From NCBI GenBank assembly GCA_032095175.1, contig DAMCZI010000066.1, positions 1 through 18,381 on the forward strand: a stretch of DNA of 18,381 nucleotides. Reading direction: 5' to 3'. A program made the position numbers and the translations under genes. The first letter of the stretch is position 1, and the number at the start of each line of letters is the position of its first letter. Below the pieces are notes generated by a model. The model did not search any database. It had not been told where the DNA came from and saw nothing but the letters and a program-made list of their open reading frames with translations. Origin of the DNA: DAMCZI01 sp032095175. Lineage in GTDB: Bacteria > Bacillota > Clostridia > Clostridiales > Caloramatoraceae. Shown piece after piece: positions 1 through 7,917 of this stretch.

Positions 1-88
1 TTGTTTTTTTAAACAGCCCTGCAGTATTGGTTCGACCTTAGGATGTTTAAAAAGACAAAATGTAATAGAATTTTTGATTTATATTTAG
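1..88 (-). repeat. Hairpin repeat, copy 1 (truncated by window edge)
   Basis: Positions 1-88 match the reverse complement of 9675-9762 at about 90% identity by hand alignment. The visible part contains the inner part of one arm (1-15), a 28-nt loop (16-43) and the opposite arm from 44 onward, so the complete element would start left of the window. The loop ends in TCGACCTTAGGA next to the stem. No coding capacity is visible. Strand is given relative to copy 2, taken as +. It is probably a dispersed non-autonomous element; the family is not recognised. Confidence 0.75.
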
Positions 89-101
89 TGATATAAGTTA
101 A

Positions 102-205
102 GTCATCATAGCAAAAGATAAAAAGATTAAGGAACTTGAAGAAGAAAACAAGAAATTAAAAAGCAATTAGAAATTTTGAGATGTAAGTTATATAAAAAAA
201 TGTAA
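102..205 (+). pseudogene. Possible transposase-type coiled-coil remnant, frameshifted
   Basis: Frame 102-170 reads a lysine/glutamate-rich coiled coil (KDKKIKELEEENKKLK) that stops at 168. A -1 shift at the A-run near 159-163 continues it as KQLEILRCKLYKKM to a stop at 203-205. Joined, it resembles the leucine-zipper segment often found in small OrfA-type transposase proteins or in short clostridial hypothetical proteins. There is no start codon, no ribosome binding site and no partner frame. It lies right beside a repeat, which suits a decayed mobile-element fragment. A chance low-complexity reading is a real alternative. Confidence 0.25.
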
Positions 206-213
206 GTACACAA

Positions 214-248
214 AATTTCTTTGTATTATGATGTAATACAAAGAAATT
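214..248. other. Perfect 15-bp hairpin upstream of the NIF3-family gene
   Basis: Arms 214-228 and 234-248 are perfectly complementary (AATTTCTTTGTATTA and its reverse complement) around the loop TGATG. There is no T-run on the + side; on the - strand the arm is followed by TTTTG, so it could be a weak terminator for leftward transcription. It ends about 65 bp before the NIF3-family start and could instead be an operator or part of the adjacent remnant. Nothing else is recognisable between 249 and 299. Confidence 0.5.
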
Positions 249-314
249 GATTACAACCAAGGTAATAATAAGAATTGAAGGCAAAACATGATGAAAATGA
301 GGAGGTTTAAGTAT

Positions 315-1076
315 ATGGATGTTTTACATATTGTTGAAAGAATTAATGATCTTTTTAATGTAACAAGTAAGGAAATCTATTCTAGTGAATCTGGGATTAC
401 ATACCATGCAGATAAAAAAGTTAAAAAATTAGGATACTGTGTTAACCTAACGCTTGAAACTATAGAGGAAGCAAGAATTCATGGAGTTGATATGATGATG
501 ACACACCACGATGCATGGGATGAAATATATGGATTAAAAGAGGCGTGCATAGAAAAATTGAAAGAGTATGGTATAAGCCACTACTATAATCACTTGCCAC
601 TTGATGACTGTAACTTCGGAACAAATGATAGTTTATTAAAAAAATTAAATTTAGAAAATCTTAGAAGAACCCACGAATGGGAAGGGTTATATTTTGGTAG
701 AATCGCAGAATATGATGAAGAAATTAAATTTAATGAATTAGTAAAAAATATTGAAAATCTACTTGAAGAACCAGTTAAATTTTGGCAGTTTAATGACAAA
801 AAGGTGAAGCGAGTTGGCTTAGTATGTGGTAATGGAGGGCCAACAGCTTGCCTTAAGGAAGCAGTTGAAAATAAGTGTGATGTATACATTACAGGTGAAT
901 GTAATTTGTATACGATTCAATATGCTAAGTTTAAAGGGATAAATCTTATCATTGGGAGTCATACTTTCACAGAATTCTTTGGAATTCAAAGCTTAGCATT
1001 GAAATTGAATGAGAATATAAAAGAACTTGAAGTAGTGAGACTTAATGAAGATCATTATGAAGCAAATATAAAATAA
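315..1076 (+). CDS. NIF3/DUF34-family metal-binding protein
   Basis: A 253-residue member of the NIF3 (DUF34, YbgI-like) family, proteins with a dinuclear metal site whose biochemical role is unsettled; annotation as GTP cyclohydrolase I type 2 is common but weakly supported. Likely metal ligands are visible and well placed: H64-H65 in MMTHHD, H93 and D97 in HLPLDD, and H216 with E220 in GSHTFTE. GNGG near residue 172 and ITGE near 192 also fit the family. The start at 315 is preferred over the upstream ATGs at 288, 291 and 297 because AGGAGG at 300-305 sits nine bases before it. The gene appears to stand alone, with a hairpin before and after it. Cytosolic. The family call is firm; the substrate is unknown. 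Confidence 0.85.
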   Translation: MDVLHIVERINDLFNVTSKEIYSSESGITYHADKKVKKLGYCVNLTLETIEEARIHGVDMMMTHHDAWDEIYGLKEACIEKLKEYGISHYYNHLPLDDCNFGTNDSLLKKLNLENLRRTHEWEGLYFGRIAEYDEEIKFNELVKNIENLLEEPVKFWQFNDKKVKRVGLVCGNGGPTACLKEAVENKCDVYITGECNLYTIQYAKFKGINLIIGSHTFTEFFGIQSLALKLNENIKELEVVRLNEDHYEANIK

Positions 1077-1128
1077 GACATAATAACATAGAAATACGTA
1101 TAACTTAAAAGAATTTAACAATTAAATT

Positions 1129-1157
1129 ATAGACCACATTAATTATATGTAGTCTAT
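1129..1157. terminator. Hairpin after the NIF3-family gene
   Basis: Arms 1129-1139 and 1147-1157 pair over 11 positions with one mismatch (ATAGACCACAT against ATGTAGTCTAT) around a 7-nt loop. It lies 52 bp past the NIF3-family stop. There is no good T-run, so termination is only a suggestion from position. Confidence 0.35.
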
Positions 1158-1180
1158 GTATAAAGATAGTAAAATAAGTC

Positions 1181-1200
1181 AGTGTAGGATACACTACACT
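1181..1200. promoter_or_regulatory. Dyad just upstream of the DUF2785 gene
   Basis: AGTGTAG (1181-1187) and CTACACT (1194-1200) are perfect 7-bp inverted half-sites separated by 6 bp, ending 12 bases before the Shine-Dalgarno sequence at 1212-1219. The symmetry and position suit a repressor operator, or an RNA hairpin near the ribosome binding site. No cognate regulator is identified. Confidence 0.4.
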
Positions 1201-1226
1201 AGATATTTAGAAGAGGGGGAAAAGAA

Positions 1227-2060
1227 ATGTATGATGACAGCATTCTGTTAAAAGAAAAACTATCAGAAATAAAGAAAAATGATTTTACAGTGCCTGATGA
1301 TGTATCCGCCTTTGATTTGGTCCAGAGCATGATGAAAAACATAGGCTCAACTGATCCGGAGCTTCGAGATCTTCTTATTCATAGGGTAATTTGCAGTTGG
1401 ATTGATAGAAAAGAAATTACTAATGAACAGATAATAGAATTATTAAACATGAGCATGGACGACAATCACCTGTTTTACAAAATTGGTTTGGAAGAAGATG
1501 ACTCTGTATTTAAAAGGTCCTTTTGTGCTCTAAATGTAGCCCAAATACTTTATGTTCATAGAAGCAATAAATTCTTATCGAATAACACTATCAAGAATGT
1601 AAAAGAAAAGGTTATTCAATACTACTTAGAAGAGAGGGATTTAAGGAGCTATGTAACTAATAAAGGCTGGGCAGATTCTGCATCCCATGGTGCAGATGCA
1701 CTGGATGAACTTGCCCAATGCGATTGTATAGACAATGATGATTTACATGAAATATTAAATGCAGTAAAAAGAAAGGTTTGTATCAATTATTTTACATATA
1801 TAGATTTTGAGGATGAAAGAATTACTAATGTTGTAGTAAGCACTATTAACAGAAATCTGCATAATTATAGTGAAATGATTGATTGGATAAAAGATTTTAG
1901 AAATTTTACAAAGACAGGTCAAATCCAGATAGATTTTCACATACAAATGAACATTAGAAATTTCCTTAGAAGCCTATATTTTAGACTGCTGGATAAAGAA
2001 AACGCACAACCAATAACTGAAGCTATTAAGGAAACTCTAACATATGTAGACTCACAATAG
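1227..2060 (+). CDS. DUF2785 family protein
   Basis: A 277-residue soluble, mostly helical protein that I recognise as DUF2785-like, a Firmicutes family of unknown function. Supporting features are the N-terminal segment ending in an RDLLIHRVICSWI-type helix, a central stretch around residues 75-105 (NHLFYKIGLEEDDSVFKRS), and a conserved-looking GWADSASHGADALDELAQ block near residues 145-162. No signal peptide, membrane segment or catalytic motif is obvious. AGAGGGGG at 1212-1219 is a strong ribosome binding site seven bases before the ATG. The MBL-fold gene follows after 33 bp, so the two are probably cotranscribed. Family call from memory of the motifs; function unknown. Confidence 0.7.
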   Translation: MYDDSILLKEKLSEIKKNDFTVPDDVSAFDLVQSMMKNIGSTDPELRDLLIHRVICSWIDRKEITNEQIIELLNMSMDDNHLFYKIGLEEDDSVFKRSFCALNVAQILYVHRSNKFLSNNTIKNVKEKVIQYYLEERDLRSYVTNKGWADSASHGADALDELAQCDCIDNDDLHEILNAVKRKVCINYFTYIDFEDERITNVVVSTINRNLHNYSEMIDWIKDFRNFTKTGQIQIDFHIQMNIRNFLRSLYFRLLDKENAQPITEAIKETLTYVDSQ

Positions 2061-2093
2061 ATAAAAAAAATAACATAAAGTGAGAATGAGATT

Positions 2094-2738
2094 ATGAAGA
2101 TTGAAAAAATAAAGAATAGAAGTATTCTGTTTACAAACAGCATCCCTGCTGGCTGGGATTTAAATATTCATCTTATCATGGGAGACAAATACAATTATAT
2201 TATAGATACAGGACTTGGTTCTTCAAGCATTGCACCTATCAAAGAATATCTAAAACATAACAGCAAACCAATAATTGTGATAAATACACATTATCATTGG
2301 GATCATATTTGGGGAAATAGTTCACTTAAAAATTGCATTATAATATCTCACAAACTATGTAGAGAAATGATAGAAGTAAATTGGGAAGAGATGATACAGA
2401 GAAATAAGCAATATCTTAATGGGGAAGTAGAAATGTATCTTCCAAACTTGATATTTGAAAAAGAGTTATATTTTCCAGAAGATAAAATAAGAATTGTTTA
2501 TACACCCGGTCATACAATTGATTCTATAAGTGTAATTGATGAAGTAGAAAAAGTACTAAATACAGGAGATAATATTGGTGATTCAATTGACGAAATTATT
2601 CCAAGTATTTATTGTGAAAAAGATACTTATATTAACACACTTTTAAAGTATAAAGATATGAATTTTGATACTTGTGTATCTGGCCATAATATAATTTTAG
2701 AAAGACAAGTAATTGATAAAATATTGGACATGCTTTAG
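2094..2738 (+). CDS. MBL-fold metallo-hydrolase
   Basis: A 214-residue metallo-beta-lactamase-fold hydrolase. The signature HxHxDH is present at residues 66-71 (HYHWDH), followed by H140 (TPGHT), D159 (NTGDN) and H198 (SGHN), a complete ligand set for a dinuclear zinc or iron site. Length is normal for a single-domain glyoxalase II-like or lactonase-like member. There is no signal peptide, so it is expected in the cytosol. The ribosome binding site is weak (only GAG-like bases before 2094), which suits translation following the upstream DUF2785 gene in one operon. The superfamily is certain; the substrate cannot be deduced, and glyoxalase, lactonase and thioesterase activities are all possible. 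Confidence 0.85.
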   Translation: MKIEKIKNRSILFTNSIPAGWDLNIHLIMGDKYNYIIDTGLGSSSIAPIKEYLKHNSKPIIVINTHYHWDHIWGNSSLKNCIIISHKLCREMIEVNWEEMIQRNKQYLNGEVEMYLPNLIFEKELYFPEDKIRIVYTPGHTIDSISVIDEVEKVLNTGDNIGDSIDEIIPSIYCEKDTYINTLLKYKDMNFDTCVSGHNIILERQVIDKILDML

Positions 2739-2751
2739 AAACCTTACTTTG

Positions 2752-2780
2752 AAAACGCAAGACATTTATCTTGAGATTTT
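2752..2780. terminator. Weak bidirectional terminator between convergent genes
   Basis: CAAGA (2758-2762) and TCTTG (2769-2773) form a short stem flanked by AAAA on the left and TTTT on the right. It lies between the MBL-fold gene (+) and the small membrane protein gene (-), overlapping the end of the latter. The stem is short, so confidence is low. Confidence 0.3.
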
Positions 2781-3033
2781 AATTCTTTACTTTTTTACTA
2801 TGAACGACACAACTTATTATAATCATTATGATAGCTAACAAATAAATAGCTCCTATTATTAACTCTAAACTACGACTTATTCTGCTTATTAACGGTGTTT
2901 TAACTATTATTGCAGGAATTATCAATAATACAGCAATATATTTATAAGGCTTTTTGATTATTATATAATCTGTAAGAATAAGGATAATCAATACCAGCCA
3001 TGCAATTATTGATATAATTTGTCCAATATTCAT
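2779..3033 (-). CDS. Small hydrophobic membrane protein, unknown function
   Basis: An 84-residue protein dominated by hydrophobic segments at about residues 5-26, 33-47 and 57-77, so probably three membrane helices, with a short lysine-rich C-terminus (HSKKVKN) likely to face the cytoplasm. No family is recognised. Of two in-frame ATGs, the one at 3033 is chosen because AGGAAG at 3041-3046 lies seven bases upstream of it, whereas the ATG at 3039 is only one base from that site. It lies downstream of the HAD phosphatase gene on the same strand but is separated by two hairpins over about 220 bp, so it may have its own promoter. The good ribosome binding site supports a real gene. Confidence 0.6.
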   Translation of the reverse strand: MNIGQIISIIAWLVLIILILTDYIIIKKPYKYIAVLLIIPAIIVKTPLISRISRSLELIIGAIYLLAIIMIIISCVVHSKKVKN

Positions 3034-3070
3034 AGACATTCTTCCTTTCTTATTAATTTAATAATAAACT

Positions 3071-3130
3071 ATATGTTTCGCATAAATGATTTTACATCGC
3101 TCGACCCTAGACATTTATGCGAAATCATAT
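3071..3130 (+). repeat. Stem-loop with TCGACCCTAG loop motif (hairpin family member)
   Basis: Arms 3071-3088 and 3112-3130 pair over 18 bp with a single bulge (core TTTCGCATAAATG against CATTTATGCGAAA), enclosing a 23-nt loop. The loop ends in TCGACCCTAGA directly against the 3' arm. The same ten bases sit at the equivalent place in the hairpin at 9675-9792, reading on the - strand there, although the stem sequence here is unrelated. It lies between the HAD gene and the small membrane protein gene. No T-run follows on either strand, so a terminator role is unlikely. Confidence 0.65.
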
Positions 3131-3201
3131 TCCTTGATTCATTAATCACACAATACCCTATTTAAAATCTTTAGTGCGATTAATATAACCTATTTATTAG
3201 A

Positions 3202-3241
3202 ATTAACAGCTACTGCCATAATAAAAGCAGCAGCTGTTAAT
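3202..3241 (-). terminator. Hairpin after the HAD phosphatase gene
   Basis: Arms 3202-3216 and 3227-3241 (ATTAACAGCTACTGC against GCAGCAGCTGTTAAT) pair over 15 positions with one mismatch and a 10-nt loop. It starts 17 bp beyond the HAD stop on the - strand. The strong stem and position suggest a terminator or 3'-end stabiliser, but the downstream T-run is poor. Confidence 0.5.
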
Positions 3242-3257
3242 CTATAATTTTTCTATA

Positions 3258-4058
3258 TCATGCTTGCAATATAAACTTTTCAATGGCATGTGCAACTCCA
3301 CTCTCAACATTAGTTGTAGTGATAAAGTCTGCTGCATCCTTTACTGATTGTACTGCATTTCCCATTGCTATACCAAGACCCGCGTATTCAATCATTGGTA
3401 TGTCATTTTCGCCATCACCCATTGCTATAACTTCTTCCCTTTTGATACCGTAATATTTAGCTACCTTCTCAAGCATTATTCCCTTGTTTATTAATGGGCT
3501 GTATGCTTCAAGGAAATATGGAAGAGAAAAGGTTAAGCATACTTTATCGCCAAGAAGTTTCATACCTTCATCCCTTAATTTAATCAATTCTTCATTTTCA
3601 CCTATTAAAAGCATTTTAAAAACTGGTTGTACTTCGTAAAAGTTCTCAAGGTTGCCAACTGGTTTAAGTCTGATTCTGTCATGCTCCTGGAAGAATTGTC
3701 CCTTTTCATTTATCTCTTCAACAAACATGTCGTTTTCAATAAAAAGAACGTTATATATTCCATGCTTTCTTGCAAGCTCAATCATCTTTCTGCTTACATC
3801 ACTATCCATGCACTGGCTGAAGATAAGCTTCTCACCTGTAGAGTCTGTTACTGCCGCTCCATTTAAGGTTATAGCCAGATCCTTTATATCAAGCTCCTCC
3901 ATGTAGCATGCAATTCCCTTGTATGCTCTTCCAGAACTTAAAATAACCTTTACTCCCATTTCTCTAGCCTTTTGTAATGCATCTTTTACTCTATCACTAA
4001 CTATATGCTTTTCATTTAATAATGTTCCATCCATATCCAATGCTATTAGTTTATACAA
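3258..4058 (-). CDS. Cof-type HAD-IIB phosphatase
   Basis: A 266-residue HAD-superfamily hydrolase of the Cof/IIB type, which dephosphorylates small phosphorylated metabolites in the cytosol. Motif I is DMDGT with nucleophile D8 and general acid D10, motif II is SSGR near residue 42, the motif III lysine is in INKG near residue 192, and motif IV is GDGENDIPM from residue 214. The cap domain lies between motifs II and III, and the length is typical. The start codon is TTG (4056-4058), preceded by a GGGGGG ribosome binding site about seven bases upstream; no better ATG lies near the DMDGT motif. A promoter is proposed at 4082-4109, so the gene is independent of the pyr operon, whose terminator lies just before it. 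Substrate unknown. Confidence 0.88.
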   Translation of the reverse strand: MYKLIALDMDGTLLNEKHIVSDRVKDALQKAREMGVKVILSSGRAYKGIACYMEELDIKDLAITLNGAAVTDSTGEKLIFSQCMDSDVSRKMIELARKHGIYNVLFIENDMFVEEINEKGQFFQEHDRIRLKPVGNLENFYEVQPVFKMLLIGENEELIKLRDEGMKLLGDKVCLTFSLPYFLEAYSPLINKGIMLEKVAKYYGIKREEVIAMGDGENDIPMIEYAGLGIAMGNAVQSVKDAADFITTTNVESGVAHAIEKFILQA

Positions 4059-4081
4059 GTTATATCCCCCCGATTATCTTT

Positions 4082-4109
4082 TATATAGAAATTAATAAAA
4101 CATAGTCAC
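4082..4109 (-). promoter_or_regulatory. Probable promoter of the HAD phosphatase gene
   Basis: On the - strand GTGACT (4104-4109) and TATATA (4082-4087) are separated by 16 bp. The -35 match is only moderate. The position, between the pyr terminator and the GGGGGG ribosome binding site, is suitable and gives a leader of under 20 nt. Confidence 0.4.
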
Positions 4110-4144
4110 TTTAAATATTATCATATTGAAATCATAATATCGAC

Positions 4145-4186
4145 AAAAAAATCAGATACTCTGGCAAATCCAGTGTATCTGATTTT
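4145..4186 (-). terminator. Rho-independent terminator of the pyr operon
   Basis: Arms 4148-4164 and 4170-4186 pair over 17 positions with one T-T mismatch around the loop CAAAT. On the - strand the stem is followed by a run of seven T (4145-4151, partly in the stem). It begins 55 bp after the pyrD stop and marks the end of the pyr operon. Confidence 0.9.
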
Positions 4187-4240
4187 AGAGGGGAAGAATA
4201 TATATGTTAAAACTCGAAGTAACCATTTTATAATCATCAA

Positions 4241-5143
4241 TTACTTTCTTGCTATTCCCTTTATTTCATCTATACTTTTTATTCCTTCGCTCTTCATAAA
4301 CTCTTCAATTCCATTAATTATATCAAGAGCTATATCAGGCTTTATGAAATTTGCACTTCCGACCTGAACAGCTGCTGCTCCTGCCATTATAAACTCTATT
4401 GCATCCTCGGGAGTTGTTATTCCACCCATACCGATTACAGGAACATCTACTGCTCCACAAACCTCATATACCATTCTTAGGGCTATTGGCTTTATTGCAG
4501 GTCCTGAAAGTCCTGCGAATACGTTGTCAAATACAGGCCTTTTTCTCTTTATATCTATTGCCATCGCCTTAAAGGTGTTTACAAGGGATATAGAATCTGC
4601 TCCTGCTTCACAGCATTTAAAAGCCATATCTACTATATCCTCTGCATTTGGAGAAAGCTTTACTATAAGAGGCTTTTTACATACCTTTCTTACTTCAGAA
4701 ACCACATCATATGCAACCTTTGACTTTATTCCAAAGGCCATTCCCCCTGATTTTACATTTGGACATGATATGTTTAGCTCAACCATGTCAACATCTGTTT
4801 CACTCAGCTTTTTCATTCCTTCGATGTACTCTTCGAAGGTTCCTCCTCCAAGGTTTGCAATTATTACTGTATCAAATTTCTTCATTTGAGGCAGTTCAGT
4901 TTTTATAAACTCATCAACTCCAGGGTTTTGAAGTCCTACACTGTTTATCATTCCGGACCTTGTTTCAAATACCCTAAGTCCACCATTTCCCTCTCGTCCA
5001 TTTAAGGTAAGTCCCTTTGAGGATATTCCTCCAAGCTTTGATACATCGAAAAACTCGTTGTACTCTTGTCCAAATCCAAAGGTTCCAGATGCCGCTATAA
5101 CAGGGTTTTTAAAATCAACTCCACATATATTTACATTAAGCAT
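4241..5143 (-). CDS. pyrD: Dihydroorotate dehydrogenase B, catalytic subunit
   Basis: A 300-residue class 1B dihydroorotate dehydrogenase catalytic subunit. It oxidises dihydroorotate to orotate with FMN and passes electrons through PyrK to NAD+. The class 1B catalytic cysteine is C127 in NISCPN; the N-terminal AASGTFGFG and SSKG segments and the later MGGI and GAAAVQVGSANF phosphate-binding segments are all present. The ATG at 5143 is preferred; a TTG at 5146 would add one residue and sit nearer the GAGG ribosome binding site, so it cannot be excluded. The gene overlaps pyrK by 8 bp, consistent with translational coupling of the two subunits. It is the last gene of the operon; pyrE is not in this window. 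Confidence 0.95.
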   Translation of the reverse strand: MLNVNICGVDFKNPVIAASGTFGFGQEYNEFFDVSKLGGISSKGLTLNGREGNGGLRVFETRSGMINSVGLQNPGVDEFIKTELPQMKKFDTVIIANLGGGTFEEYIEGMKKLSETDVDMVELNISCPNVKSGGMAFGIKSKVAYDVVSEVRKVCKKPLIVKLSPNAEDIVDMAFKCCEAGADSISLVNTFKAMAIDIKRKRPVFDNVFAGLSGPAIKPIALRMVYEVCGAVDVPVIGMGGITTPEDAIEFIMAGAAAVQVGSANFIKPDIALDIINGIEEFMKSEGIKSIDEIKGIARK

Positions 5144-5876
5144 CAAATATCACATCCTCACCTGAGAACACAGGCCCATCCTTGCAGGTTCTCTTGTTTC
5201 CATTCTTTGTTTTACAGGTACATACAAGACATGCTCCTACGCCGCATGCCATATGCTTTTCCATGGACACATACACAGGGGTGGCACAGTCCTTACAAAT
5301 CTCTACCACCCTTTTCATCATAACCTCAGGTCCACAGCAGAGAACTGCATTGTATTCCATAGGGTTGAACAAATCTGTTACAAATCCCTTATGGCCATGT
5401 TTCCCACTGTTTGTTGTTACTTTTATATCTTCAACATATTCCTCAAATTCATCTACAAGATATACATCATCCCTAAAGCCTGCATAGAGATCAACGCTGG
5501 AGTCCTTCATTGACTTTATTACATATTTCATTGGTGCTATTCCTATTCCTCCAGCTATAACTGCAACCTTGCCCCTTATCCTTTCAACATCAAATCCATT
5601 TCCTAAAGGTCCGGTTAGCTGCATTTCATCACCTTTTTTAAGCTTTTTAAAAAGCTTTGTACCCTCTCCCCTAACTTCGTACAGAAAGGATATCTTATCT
5701 CCATCTACATCATACACACTTATTGGTCTTGATAATAGGGGTTCGATTCCCCATGCCCTTAAGAGGAAGAACTGTCCTGGCTTTGCACCAGGTGTTCCTT
5801 CAACTGTAATCTTATATATTCCATTCGCTATTTCAACGTTTTCAACTACCTTACTTACTGTGTATTTTTGCTCCAT
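5136..5876 (-). CDS. pyrK: Dihydroorotate dehydrogenase B, electron transfer subunit
   Basis: A 246-residue FAD and [2Fe-2S] subunit that carries electrons from PyrD to NAD+. The flavin-binding RPIS motif is at residues 50-53, the GGIGIAP nucleotide-binding segment is near residue 110, and the iron-sulfur ligands appear as C211, C216, C219 and C231 in the C-terminal domain. The last spacing (11 residues) looks slightly short for the family. The start overlaps the end of pyrF by 26 bp and has a good GGAGG ribosome binding site inside pyrF. Together with PyrD this shows that the organism uses the NAD-dependent class 1B enzyme, as is usual in Firmicutes. Confidence 0.95.
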   Translation of the reverse strand: MEQKYTVSKVVENVEIANGIYKITVEGTPGAKPGQFFLLRAWGIEPLLSRPISVYDVDGDKISFLYEVRGEGTKLFKKLKKGDEMQLTGPLGNGFDVERIRGKVAVIAGGIGIAPMKYVIKSMKDSSVDLYAGFRDDVYLVDEFEEYVEDIKVTTNSGKHGHKGFVTDLFNPMEYNAVLCCGPEVMMKRVVEICKDCATPVYVSMEKHMACGVGACLVCTCKTKNGNKRTCKDGPVFSGEDVIFDA

Positions 5877-6726
5877 TTAGTATATCCTCCCTCATCCTTA
5901 ATACTTCTTTCCTTGCACATTCATCAAAGTTTTTGCTTCCATTTTCATAGTTTCTATATGCCAGAAGTATTCCTCTTGAGGAATTTACAACTCCACCATT
6001 TCCGTTTTGAAGGTAAACTGCTACATCAGCCGCTCCTCCACCCTGAGCACCATATCCAGGTATTAGGAAGAACATATTTTTATATCTATTTCTTATCTTC
6101 GTTCCTTCGTCTATGTGTGTGCAGCCTACAACAGCTCCTATTGAGCTATAACCACATTCTCCACAGTAATCCATTGCGATTTTATTCATCATATCTCCAG
6201 TTCTTGTATAAACCTTTTCTCCATCTCTATCTTCAATATACTGTATGTCTGCTGCCCCTTTGTTCGAAGTTCTTAGGAGTACAAACAATCCCTTTTCTCC
6301 ACTCTGTACATATGGAAGATATGGGTCTATACTATCCATTCCCATATATGGGCTTAAGGTTATAAAATCGCTTTCAAAATCTCCTTCAAAGTGTGCTTTT
6401 GCATACATCTTCGCTGTTGCAGCAATGTCGCCTCTTTTTATATCAGCTATTGCAATACTTCCCTTGCTTCTTACATATTCAAGGGTTCTTTTGTATGCAA
6501 GAAGTCCTGCCAAGCCATAGGCTTCATAATATGCTATCTGAACCTTAAAGCATGCTGCTGCATCAAAAGTAGCATCTATTATTCTTTTATTAAATTGGAA
6601 CAGAGCATCCTCAATTGATGGATATTCCTTTGTTATTTCCTCTGGTATATAATCAATGGCTGTGTCAAGTCCTACACATACATGCCCATTTTTTTCAACT
6701 GCTTCATAAAGTCTATCTATTACCAT
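5851..6726 (-). CDS. pyrF: Orotidine 5'-phosphate decarboxylase, type 2
   Basis: A 291-residue OMP decarboxylase that converts OMP to UMP, the last step of de novo UMP synthesis. The catalytic DxKRxDI motif is at residues 95-101 (DIKRGDI), with the early GLD near residue 19 and a phosphate-binding region near IPGYGAQGGG. The length of about 290 and the motif context fit the longer type 2 subfamily rather than the 230-residue Bacillus type. The ATG overlaps the pyrC stop by 7 bp and is preceded by GGAGG at normal spacing. The gene lies between pyrC and pyrK, so it is transcribed with the rest of the pathway. Confidence 0.95.
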   Translation of the reverse strand: MVIDRLYEAVEKNGHVCVGLDTAIDYIPEEITKEYPSIEDALFQFNKRIIDATFDAAACFKVQIAYYEAYGLAGLLAYKRTLEYVRSKGSIAIADIKRGDIAATAKMYAKAHFEGDFESDFITLSPYMGMDSIDPYLPYVQSGEKGLFVLLRTSNKGAADIQYIEDRDGEKVYTRTGDMMNKIAMDYCGECGYSSIGAVVGCTHIDEGTKIRNRYKNMFFLIPGYGAQGGGAADVAVYLQNGNGGVVNSSRGILLAYRNYENGSKNFDECARKEVLRMREDILNGAKIHSK

Positions 6727-7916
6727 TGTAGCCCCTCCTTCTTGTATACAATTTTTCCTCCCTTAATGGTTGCAGCTATCTCTCCATATAACTCTGTTCC
6801 ATTTAGCGGAGTGTTCTTCCCCCTTGATGCAAAGCTGCCGCTGTCTACCTTAAAGTTTTTATCTATATCAACAAGTACCAAATCTCCATCAAAACCTATA
6901 CTTATTTCACCCTTGTTTAGCATCATCATCCTTGCAGGATTTCTGGACATCAGCCTTGATAATGTGCTTAAGTCTATATGTCCCTTTTTAACCAATGATG
7001 TGTAGCAAAGACTGAAGGAGGTCTCAATTCCTGATATTCCTGGAGAACCCTTTAATTTGTCCTCACTGGTATGGGGTGCATGGTCAGTTGCAATTGAATC
7101 AACATAACCATCCTTTATTGCCTTAATTAAAGCCTCTACATCCTCACTGTTTCTTATTGGTGGGTTTACTCTATAACCACTATCCACCAAGCCAATATGA
7201 TGGGGAGTTACTTCACATGTAACATTTACCCCTTTTTTCTTTGCCTCTATTACATATTCAATAGCTTCCTTTGTACTTACATGGGCAAGGTGAAGGTGGC
7301 ATCCAGTCACCTGACACAGGCATATATCCCTCCAGCTCATAAGGTTTTCAGAAAGCCTTGTATCCGTCGATACTATGTCATCGTCCTCAGCATGGGATAT
7401 TACTGTTATTCCCTTTTCTCTTGCTATTTTCATAGCCTCAAGCATTACCCTGCTGCTCTTTACACCCTTTCCATCATCGGAAATAAATCTTATTCTTCCA
7501 TCTATATCATCAAGATGACTTGTGTCCATTCCATCCATGTTTCTTGTTATTGAAACTGTCTGGTGAATGTCACAAAGTCCTATGTCTTTTCCCTTCTTTA
7601 GTACATATTCAACAACCTCAAGGCTGCTGCACACCGGCTTTGTGTTTGCCATAAGGTTTACTCCAGTATATCCTCCCCTTACTGCTGCCATGCTTCCAGA
7701 GAGTATATCCTCCTTATGGGTTAAGCCTGGGTCTCTAAAGTGTGCATGAAGGTCTATAAATGAGGGAAGCAGCACAAGCCCTTCCCCATCTATAACCTTA
7801 CAGTTTTTATTTAAATTTTTTCCTATCTCACATATAAGGCCATCCCTTATATATACATCTCCTGTAAAGTCCCTCGAAAAGTCAACTACTCTCGAGTTCT
7901 TTATCAAAAGTTCCAT
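6720..7916 (-). CDS. pyrC: Dihydroorotase
   Basis: A 398-residue class I (amidohydrolase-type) dihydroorotase that cyclises carbamoyl aspartate to dihydroorotate. The metal ligands are visible: H57 and H59 in DLHAHFRDPG, an aspartate at 147-148 in ISDDG as the likely bridging residue, H175 (ISHAED), H212 (LAHVS) and D278 (ATDHAPH). Residues 89-92 (LMANT) fit the substrate-binding segment. It is somewhat shorter than the common 420-430, but no motif is missing, so it should be active. One base separates it from pyrI; its GGAGG ribosome binding site overlaps the end of pyrI. Confidence 0.94.
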   Translation of the reverse strand: MELLIKNSRVVDFSRDFTGDVYIRDGLICEIGKNLNKNCKVIDGEGLVLLPSFIDLHAHFRDPGLTHKEDILSGSMAAVRGGYTGVNLMANTKPVCSSLEVVEYVLKKGKDIGLCDIHQTVSITRNMDGMDTSHLDDIDGRIRFISDDGKGVKSSRVMLEAMKIAREKGITVISHAEDDDIVSTDTRLSENLMSWRDICLCQVTGCHLHLAHVSTKEAIEYVIEAKKKGVNVTCEVTPHHIGLVDSGYRVNPPIRNSEDVEALIKAIKDGYVDSIATDHAPHTSEDKLKGSPGISGIETSFSLCYTSLVKKGHIDLSTLSRLMSRNPARMMMLNKGEISIGFDGDLVLVDIDKNFKVDSGSFASRGKNTPLNGTELYGEIAATIKGGKIVYKKEGLQW

Positions 7917-7917
7917 T

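Noticed and set aside
5868..6365. A 165-codon open frame opposite pyrF, and similar long frames opposite pyrK, pyrD and pyrC
   Set aside because: They lie antisense to confidently identified genes, have biased aromatic and leucine-rich composition typical of reversed AT-rich coding sequence, and lack ribosome binding sites and family motifs.
6720..7916. PyrC as an inactive dihydroorotase-like pseudo-subunit because of its short length
   Set aside because: All expected metal ligands (H57, H59, H175, H212, D278) and the bridging aspartate are present.
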